Shown in pieces: positions 57,215 through 64,000 of a stretch of 64,000 nt of DNA. The notes beneath the pieces were generated by a model. That model searched no databases. It worked only from the letters and a program-made list of their open reading frames with translations, and had not been told where the DNA came from. The translations under genes were made by a program, and so were the position numbers. Each line of letters starts with the position of its first letter. Position 1 is the stretch's first letter. The stretch is taken from positions 1,325,894-1,389,893 of the forward strand of contig NC_012873.2 of assembly GCF_000003195.3 (NCBI RefSeq), in the 5' to 3' direction. The stretch comes from Sorghum bicolor. Its lineage: Eukaryota; Streptophyta; Magnoliopsida; Poales; Poaceae.

Positions 57215-57573
57215 GGGCAACTCCAATCAAACTCCTACTTGAGCCCTCATCCTATTTTGAGAGCTCAAACACATAAATAACCTCTCCAACCAAACCCCTA
57301 TTCAAGCCCCAATGGATGAGGGACTCTCATTTCTCTCTCCTGAACTCCCAGATGTAGGAGTCCCTCATCCTCTCCCTCATCTGCTTCCTTTCTCTCTTCC
57401 ATAAAGCTGACAAGTGGGACCAATAAATAGGATCCATGACGATACAGTGTAAAAGCAGGGAAAATTAGGGGATCAGTTGGAGTATCCTGAGAAGTAGAGG
57501 ATGAAATATGGATGAGGGACTCTCATTTGAAGGAATAGAGGGGCAAAATTTGAGAGATTGGTTGGAGTTGCCC
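57215..57573. mobile_element. Tourist-like MITE (359 bp, TAA target duplication)
   Basis: The ends GGGCAACTCCAATCAA and (opposite strand) GGGCAACTCCAACCAATC are flanked by TAA at 57212-57214 and 57574-57576. The interior repeats GATGAGGGACTCTCATTT twice. Confidence 0.8.
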
Positions 57574-58466
57574 TAACACCCTAGCTGGTTGCTCCCACTC
57601 CTCGAGAGTTTACTGTTGTGATGTGAAGACAGCCTACTAGAACTATATGTGTTGATCCATGGGCACGTACGCACCATCACACCTGAAGTTTTCTTGTGTC
57701 AGCTACCGTAGAGTAGAATGCAGTCCATGCATGCAATGAGATGCATATCTATCCAGTACTAGTATATATATATATATATATACTATAACTTCATCCTATA
57801 GAAAGGATGCAATTCTAGAAGTTTAGTCGAATCTTCTAAATTCGACAAAATTTGTATAAAAAGGTACTTATACCTAGCATATTAATAAGTATATCATTAG
57901 ATTTATCATAAAATATTTTTTTAGATAATATATCTATTATAAATGTCCGTACTATTTTTCTATAAGATAATTTGACTTTGGACCAGACTTAGATTTGCAT
58001 CCTTGAGGATGGAGCGGACATGCCACTCCATGGGTACATACATAACACTAGGCCAAACAAAATACTCCGTATTAATTAAATCATATTGGACGGATAGCAA
58101 ATTACATCGGATGTCATTTATCTACTCCACATAATCTCTCCATATAAGCTACTTCATTTAATAATTTTAATATATTACAAATGATCGAGTAATAAATAAG
58201 TAAACATACATATTATGCAAGCATACGAGTAAGGCAGTAAAAGGATAACAGTTAAGTGTCTCTCTAAAATGCAGGCATTTCACATGAATCATATAGGAAA
58301 TTCGCAAAAACCAGTTTATTTTCATAAGAAAAAAAATATAGCAAACAAGAAAAATTCCAGCATTTGAAATTAAGGGGGCTAACAGTTCTTGTAATTTACA
58401 GGATTATTCAAATCGAGTACATAGTCCTGCCTGTTTTCCACCTTGTGCCTACAAGGCTACAACTAG

Positions 58467-60146
58467 CTAGAGCAGGGCTGTCGCGAGCGTCCTGCTGCTC
58501 GGCTGGATCGCGGCGGCGCGGTAGCTCATCCCCAACCCGAGGCCGACGAACGACGTCGTCGAGTGATCCTTGCACGCCACCTGCAGTGCGTCGTCGAACA
58601 CCTGCGCCCAGGTGACGGCGTCGTTCGCGCGCAGGTACTCGTAGTTGCTCCTGTGCCTCGCCTCCTTCTCCTCGGCGCTCATGGTGGTGACCGCCGCGTG
58701 CATGGCGTCGGCCATGCCCTCCAGGTCCCACGGGTCCACGCGGATCGCGCCGCGCAGCGTCGGCGAGCACCCGGCGAACACCGACACCACGACGGCGCTG
58801 TGCTTCCGCGCGCCGGGGGCCTCCTCGCGGCACGCCGTGTAGAAGTAGGGGACCCGGTTCAGCCCGTCGCGCACGGCGCTGACGACGCAGCAGTCGGCGG
58901 CGGCGTAGTAGGCCACCTTCTCGGACATGGGCACGGGCCCGTCGATCATGACCACCGCCGCCGGCGCCGTCTCCTCGGCCCTCGCGAAGCGCGTGTTGAT
59001 GCGCTGCAGTATCTGCTGCGTCTCGCCGCGGACGCCGTCGACGTCGCGCCCCCGGCTGCGCGCCGGGTTGTTTATCTGCACGAGCACCACCTGCTCGTGC
59101 ACGTCGGAGTGCGTCTCCAGCATCTTCTCCATGGCGAGCAGCTTCAGCTTCACGCCCTTGAAGAGGTCGACGTCGTCCACGCCGACGATGAGCGTCCGCC
59201 CGCGGTACGCCTCCGCGATCTCTTTCGCTTTGGCGGCGGCCTCCGGCGTGGCCAGCGTAGCCCGGAGCCGGCCCAAGTCGAGGCCGACGGAGAGGGTCTT
59301 GACCACGACGGTCCGGCCGTGGTAGTTGATGCCCGTCGTGTGCCCGGTCCAGGCGCCGCCGGAGACGCCGAGGTGGCGCGAGCAGCATGCCACGAAATGG
59401 CGCGCGTAGTCGGCCGTCTGGAAGCCGACGAGGTCCGCGTTGAGGAAGCCTCGGAGGAGATCGTCGCGGACGGGGACGGCGCTGAAGATCTCGGGGGAGG
59501 GGAACGGCGAGTGGAGGAAGAACCCGACGCCGGCTCGCGGGCACTTGCGGCGGAGGAAGGTCGGGAGCACCCAGAGGTGGTAGTCGTGGACGACGACGAG
59601 GTCGCCGTCGTCCGGCGAGACCACCTCGATCACGCGGTCCGCGAACTGCTTGTTCACCGCGAGGAAGGTTCCGTACATACCGGCGTCGAAGTGCAGGTCG
59701 CCGTCGTGGGCCGGCGACAGCGGCAGCAGGTAGTGGACGAGCGGCCACAGGTAATGTTTGCAGAATTCGTTGTAGAACTCGTTGTGGCGGGCGCCGTCGA
59801 CGTACACGGGGAGGCAGGAGAAATGCTCCACGAGGTAGTTGTCGAGCTCGTCGGAGGGGATGATCTTTGATTCGGCCGAGGCCGGCAGCGTGCCGATGAA
59901 GGTGACGGGCGCCGGAAGGCCGCGCGACAGCTGGAACGCCACCGCGTCGGGGTCGAGGGAGAAGGCGAAGCCGAACGGCGTGTCCGGGTCCTCCGCCGCG
60001 CGGAGGGGGAGCCGGTGGGCCACCACGATGCGGCGCGCCTTCGGACCACCGGCTCCGTTGACTGGTGGCACCGGCGCCGGCGCCGGCGCCAGCTCTAACT
60101 CCATGGACGGGTTAGCGGCGCACGAGGGGATTGTGATTCCTTGCAT
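58467..60146 (-). CDS. Trehalose-6-phosphate synthase-like protein, synthase domain only
   Basis: Intronless, 559 residues. Canonical TPS makes trehalose 6-phosphate from UDP-glucose and glucose 6-phosphate; plant class II members are about 850 residues with a phosphatase-like domain and are mostly regulatory. This one stops just after the GT20 domain (SFVGLGLGMSYRAAAI). Kept motifs: IVVAHRLPLRA, EFCKHYLWPLVHYLLP, VVVHDYHLWVLPTFLRRK, GFFLHSPFPSPEIF and GFQTADYARHF. The sugar-nucleotide site reads VGVDDVDLFKG, as in class II proteins, where active enzymes have an Arg (VxRLDxxKG). In the late motif, AVRDGLNRVPYFY replaces the usual DGMNLxxxEY, so the Glu that contacts the UDP ribose is Phe and the Leu is Arg. 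It is probably not a standard synthase. The start MQGITIPSC is supported by a TATA box 125 bases upstream. Confidence 0.88.
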   Translation of the reverse strand: MQGITIPSCAANPSMELELAPAPAPVPPVNGAGGPKARRIVVAHRLPLRAAEDPDTPFGFAFSLDPDAVAFQLSRGLPAPVTFIGTLPASAESKIIPSDELDNYLVEHFSCLPVYVDGARHNEFYNEFCKHYLWPLVHYLLPLSPAHDGDLHFDAGMYGTFLAVNKQFADRVIEVVSPDDGDLVVVHDYHLWVLPTFLRRKCPRAGVGFFLHSPFPSPEIFSAVPVRDDLLRGFLNADLVGFQTADYARHFVACCSRHLGVSGGAWTGHTTGINYHGRTVVVKTLSVGLDLGRLRATLATPEAAAKAKEIAEAYRGRTLIVGVDDVDLFKGVKLKLLAMEKMLETHSDVHEQVVLVQINNPARSRGRDVDGVRGETQQILQRINTRFARAEETAPAAVVMIDGPVPMSEKVAYYAAADCCVVSAVRDGLNRVPYFYTACREEAPGARKHSAVVVSVFAGCSPTLRGAIRVDPWDLEGMADAMHAAVTTMSAEEKEARHRSNYEYLRANDAVTWAQVFDDALQVACKDHSTTSFVGLGLGMSYRAAAIQPSSRTLATALL

Positions 60147-60270
60147 GCGAGCAGGGAGTGAGGTGGCAGTGGGAGCTTTGCTTGGTCCCCTCTGGTCACT
60201 GGTGTGTGGGGTTGAATGTCAGTGAGCTGTGTGCTCTGTGTACTGTATGTGGGAGGGAGTGGAGGGGTGG

Positions 60271-60279
60271 TATATATAC
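60271..60279 (-). promoter_or_regulatory. Candidate TATA box of the TPS-like gene
   Basis: GTATATATA on the minus strand, about 125 bases before the ATG, in otherwise G/C-mixed sequence. Confidence 0.5.
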
Positions 60280-60289
60280 TAGTGGGAGG

Positions 60290-62966
60290 CCTGCAGTTGT
60301 CACTGAATTTGCAAATTGGTACCCAGAGTTTAGAACTATTCTATGAAAGGATCTTCACCAAATGTAGAAGAAAAGAATTGGTGCAAAGACAAGAAAATGA
60401 CGATTTGGAGGGGCTCTTCTGCGTAGCGGTTTGGCGCGGCGGGGTAACGCGGTGTTCACTGTTTGAAGTGCTCAACGGTCATCTCGTCAACGGACATGTC
60501 AAGCTCGCAGTACAGTTGTGCACGCGCATGCGGCGTCACGCGCATTATATCCGACGTGGTGTGACGTACTCGGGCGTATTTGGCGTATGCGGAAAAGGTT
60601 TTTTTTAGTTGGGTGCCAGCTAGGTCGCAACATATTTGGTAACGATTAAATTTATTCATTATGTTGTCAACCAATGCGGTCACAAATGATATGGCTTTTT
60701 GGTATGACTGTGGCATTATGTGTGTTGTGGTGATTTCCAAATGCAGTGGTAGTGGTCTAGCGTTTGTGTGTGTCTCTTTCATCGAATACAGCTACACATT
60801 CCTTATAAAACAATGTACACTTAGAAGAATATGGTTGAATCATATTGCATAGGTTGTACACATTTTGCAATATGTGTGGCATAAGTTTTATATGGGAATA
60901 ACACAAATTATAGGGACTAAATTAAAACTTTGAGTTTTATAGTAGTTAGGGTGGAAAATGTAAAAGTGTAACGAATATATGGTAGGAGCTCATTAAATAT
61001 GAACTTTTCAAAACAATATATCCAAATGATCTGATGTATTACATGGCTAGTTTTGACTACATAATTAATTCCGGGCCACCTAGCTTCTCATGTTCCTTCT
61101 GCAGATTTAGTAGAAATGAAAAAGGACTAGTTTTGTAGTTGAAATAATAAGTATGCATATATCAGTTTGCTTGCACTTGGTGTGGATATATGGATCATCC
61201 ATTTCTGCAGCCTCTTTGTGGCAGTTTTAGATTTTGACTATTTAATAAGTATGGCAATATGGCATATCCAACTTATCTTTTATTCTATAAATGATTCAAC
61301 GATATATGTATATATATTTTTAGATTACAGCCTTGAAGATGCAGATTAGATATAGATATAGATGGAAGTCTTATAGGAATTTTAAAAATAAAATTAAGTA
61401 AACGGGGGAGGTCTAATTTTAAACATATAAAAATATTAAGAACAAATCTTATCTTGTAAAGATATAAATATATTATAAATAGATAGATAAAAATAAAAAA
61501 AATGTGAAGCCTGCATGCAAGATATTAAAAAGATAAAAATAAAATCTGCAAAGCCTTATCTTATGGTATATATCCTTTTTTTTTCTGCAATATGCTACGT
61601 CCACTTAAAGAAGACGCAATTCAAGTTCTAGTCAAAGTGAAACTAAAGTTTACAGAAAATAGTATCAACATACTCTATAAATTTGTTTCACGGCAGATCT
61701 AACGATTCTTTGTATAGTATATGATAAATGGTAGTATCTTTTACATAAAATTGCCTAATTTAGGATTGTTTGATTTAGTACTATCTAGAATTGTATATTT
61801 TTTTGACGGAGGAGGGACATATAGGTACCTCACATGTTGATTCTCATCTTTTTCCCACACCTTCCTCCATATCATAGACGCTTCACCGGCAGGGCCAAAT
61901 TCTTTCCACCGGCGGGGCCAAATTCTTTCCTGAAGATTGTTTGACAGCAGCGATCCCCCATTTAGCTACCAATTATAGCAATGATGAATCAGACTAAGTT
62001 TCCCTAAAACTGGTTTTCAAATGCACACATACGCGCAATTGATTTGCTCTTCTTCATAACTCATATACTACATGCGCTACTATAGATAGCCATTGTTGGC
62101 TCAAAAACCATCGTCATGCCGATTTCACGAATCGTTGGTGACAGTCTACGATGATATGGACATTCACCACTATCGATTTAAAACCGGTGATGAAATTTTA
62201 TAAGAAAACACAGACGCACCTGCTGCCACCCATGCACGTCGCGTAGGATAGCAAATCCCCACCATGTCGCTCGCCGTCTATGCCAACCCGCGTCGTTCGC
62301 AACAAGCTTGCCACTTTTCATCATTGGATCCAGCGGATCTAGGCCGTCGACGACGTCGTTCCATAGATCTAGACTGCGGCACCACACCCTCGCCTGACGC
62401 CACCGTGCTTGACGCCATGCCTCTCCCTAGAGGCCGCCCTAGATCTGTCTTACCTAGCTACAGTGAAGAGGAAGGGGCGGTGGTGGGAGAGGAAGTTGCG
62501 CAGGCAGAGGAGGCAGCACTGGTAAGGGAAGAGGGGGATGCCAATGGAAGAAAAGAGTCGGTGTGTGCGCGTGAGGGAGAGACGACTAGCATTTAAGCGT
62601 ATATATATACTTGCGACTGGTTTTCGGTATCGCTTTGTAGCCTCAGTCTACACAGGTGGATATTTGGCCGCCGTCGTTAGTGGCCCCCTATCTAGTAGAT
62701 GCTTTGCTACTGAGAGTGCACTGGCTCCCTCCTTGTGGTGTTGAGGGTTGTCGTTGTTTTTTCTCTCGTTGCTTAGCTTAGTTCTATGTCATTTACCACT
62801 AGTTTGGCAGTCTATAATCTATTCGAGGAGAGTTCTCTCGTAGTTGCATTGTATAACTCTCTTTTTATTAATGAAACACATTCTAAGCCACGCTCGTGAA
62901 AAAAGGTGCCACTTTGTATATTGAATCGATGGTGAAAACCAATCCAATTTTCACTGATTGTTCAGT
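60290..62966. other. Gene-poor right-hand region
   Basis: No gene recognised. It holds AT-rich sequence (60840-61600), a Stowaway-like stretch (about 61600-61812) and a small GC-richer patch (62240-62590) without a domain. At 62600-62905 the sequence resembles a LINE 3' end, finishing TTTTTATTAATGAAACACA and a short A-run. Confidence 0.5.
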
Positions 62967-64000
62967 TGAAAGGTCCAAATGGCTAGAGGGGGGGTGAATA
63001 GCCTAATTAAAATTTCTACAAACTTCACTAAGCAAGCGAGTTAGTCAAACAAATGGCGAAGCAAATCTAGCACTAGCTCAACTAAGCTATGCAAGCCACC
63101 TATACAAACTAGTACAAGGCTAAACACTAAAGCACAACAACAAGAGAAGGCTAGTTACACTCCTAAACAAAAAGAGTAAACTAAACAAGCTAAACAACTA
63201 GCAAGGTATACGAGTAAGTAAAGGAGTGGAGAGTGATTGTTATACCAACGTTGTAGAGTAGAGATATAACCAACCAATCACTCACAAACACAAGAGAATC
63301 CTCGATAAGAGATGACACAAGATTTTTACCGAGGTTCACTTGCTTCCGGCAAGCTACTCCTCGTTGTGGCGATACACCCACTTGATGGATCACGAGCTAA
63401 TTGGCAATCCAAAGCCAAACCCTCAGCGGGTGCCGCACATCCACTCACAAGATGGGGATCCTCCAAGCCACGAGCAATCCACTAGAGTAACCAATTTGCG
63501 ATCTCCCACGGGGAAGGCTCAAGAACCCCTCACAAATCACTTGGTGAGGCTCGAAACAATCTCCAATCACGAGCTCAACACCACCGCTGCTCCAAGCCAT
63601 CTAGGGCGTCGGGAAACACCCAAGAGTAACAAGAAATCTGCAGCAAACTCAAGAATCAAGTGCCACTAAATGCAACTCTCAAAGCAATGCACTTGAATCT
63701 AACTCAATCTCACTAGGATTAGCAATCAAGCAAGGAGATGAGTGGAGGGAGTGTTCTCTAGCTCAATGTATGTCTCAAGTATTCAAAAGTGCAAGAGCGA
63801 ACCTCCCAAATCCGGCCACCCTCAATTTATAAGCCCCTCAAAGAAACTAGCCGTTGGCTGTTTTCACTGGGCTGAAATCGGGGGCACCCGACGCTACTAA
63901 GTGAGCACCGGACGCTCGACTCCCTGCGTCCGGTGCACTGGAGTTGGCCACGTGTCCTCTTTGAATCTCGCGTGTCAGATCCTAACGGCTACCTGCAACA
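62967..64000. mobile_element. Second copy of the LTR-like element (cut by the window edge)
   Basis: It starts TGAAAGGTCCAAATGGCTAG and GAGGGGGGGTGAATAG, parallel to 17194, with CACTTG...TTGTGGCGA-type text and the ACCGGACGCTCGACTCC / GCGTCCGGTGCA motifs near 63905-63940. Sequence and order match the first copy in the same orientation. The right end is outside the window. Confidence 0.7.

Larger units (their letters stand above)
54290..58466. other. Intergenic region with LINE and MITE remnants
   Basis: 54290-54660 is the promoter side of the RRM-like gene; a minus-strand TATATATAAG lies at about 54638-54648 with CCAAT nearby. A GGGTCTGTTTGGCAGGG-type MITE lies at about 54913-55118. A dead LINE follows, then GA-rich sequence of unknown origin (56260-57180), a Tourist-like MITE, a (TA)n tract at 57761-57781, and a Stowaway-like stretch at about 57790-58013. 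No gene is supported. Confidence 0.6.

Noticed and set aside
58563..59870. A 435-codon plus-strand frame opposite the TPS-like gene
   Set aside because: Composition (Val/Glu/His/Arg) is typical of the complement of a GC-rich coding exon; the minus strand has the recognised motifs.
62264..62596. A 110-codon plus-strand frame
   Set aside because: Translation is charged low complexity with no recognisable domain and lies amid repeat sequence.

Overview
The window is nuclear DNA of a grass, most likely sorghum or a close panicoid relative. The evidence is GC-rich first exons, short GT-AG introns, grass MITE families (Stowaway-, Tourist- and hAT-like, plus a family beginning GGCCTTGTTTAG), CACTA elements, and clear orthologs of rice genes such as TDR. 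The species is inferred, not proven. There is no CRISPR array, operon or prokaryotic feature.

Layout, left to right. The 5' part of an ACT-domain STY-type protein kinase (minus strand) runs off the left edge (1-2242). A 9-kb repeat-rich stretch follows (about 2.5-11.8 kb). Next is a four-exon phospholipase D of the delta type (minus, 11815-15117). A second transposon block (15.3-22 kb) contains a CACTA element split by a 2.4-kb LTR-like insertion with a 5-bp target duplication. Then comes an LRR receptor-like protein whose frame is broken once (minus, 22066-24955). After more repeats there is a tRNA-Ala (27631-27703), a duplicated first exon of a METTL23-like methyltransferase joined to a mevalonate kinase retro-pseudogene, and the intact seven-exon methyltransferase (plus, 28804-30631). 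A hAT-like MITE, a tRNA-Arg (31844-31916) and a long foldback element follow.

From 33.7 to 47.4 kb is the gene-rich core, all on the minus strand: a chloroplast-type DnaJ zinc-finger protein, the AP-3 adaptor mu subunit, an Abitram/Simiate-family protein, and the bHLH tapetum regulator TDR (AMS ortholog). From 47.5 to 58 kb repeats surround a plant-specific two-exon protein with an RRM-like C-terminus (minus, 53335-54289) and a dead LINE. An intronless trehalose-phosphate-synthase-like gene without a phosphatase domain lies at 58467-60146 (minus). The right end is repeats and the start of a second copy of the LTR-like element.

The genes do not form one pathway; this is an ordinary plant gene neighbourhood. 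Exon coordinates come from reading splice sites by eye against remembered family sequences. For every multi-exon gene except the left-edge partial kinase, the exon lengths sum to a whole number of codons and end at a stop. I found no convincing new molecular system. The items most worth a second look are the methyltransferase exon/mevalonate kinase chimera, the TPS-like gene with a changed active site, the nested LTR-like element, and several well-delimited non-autonomous transposons.
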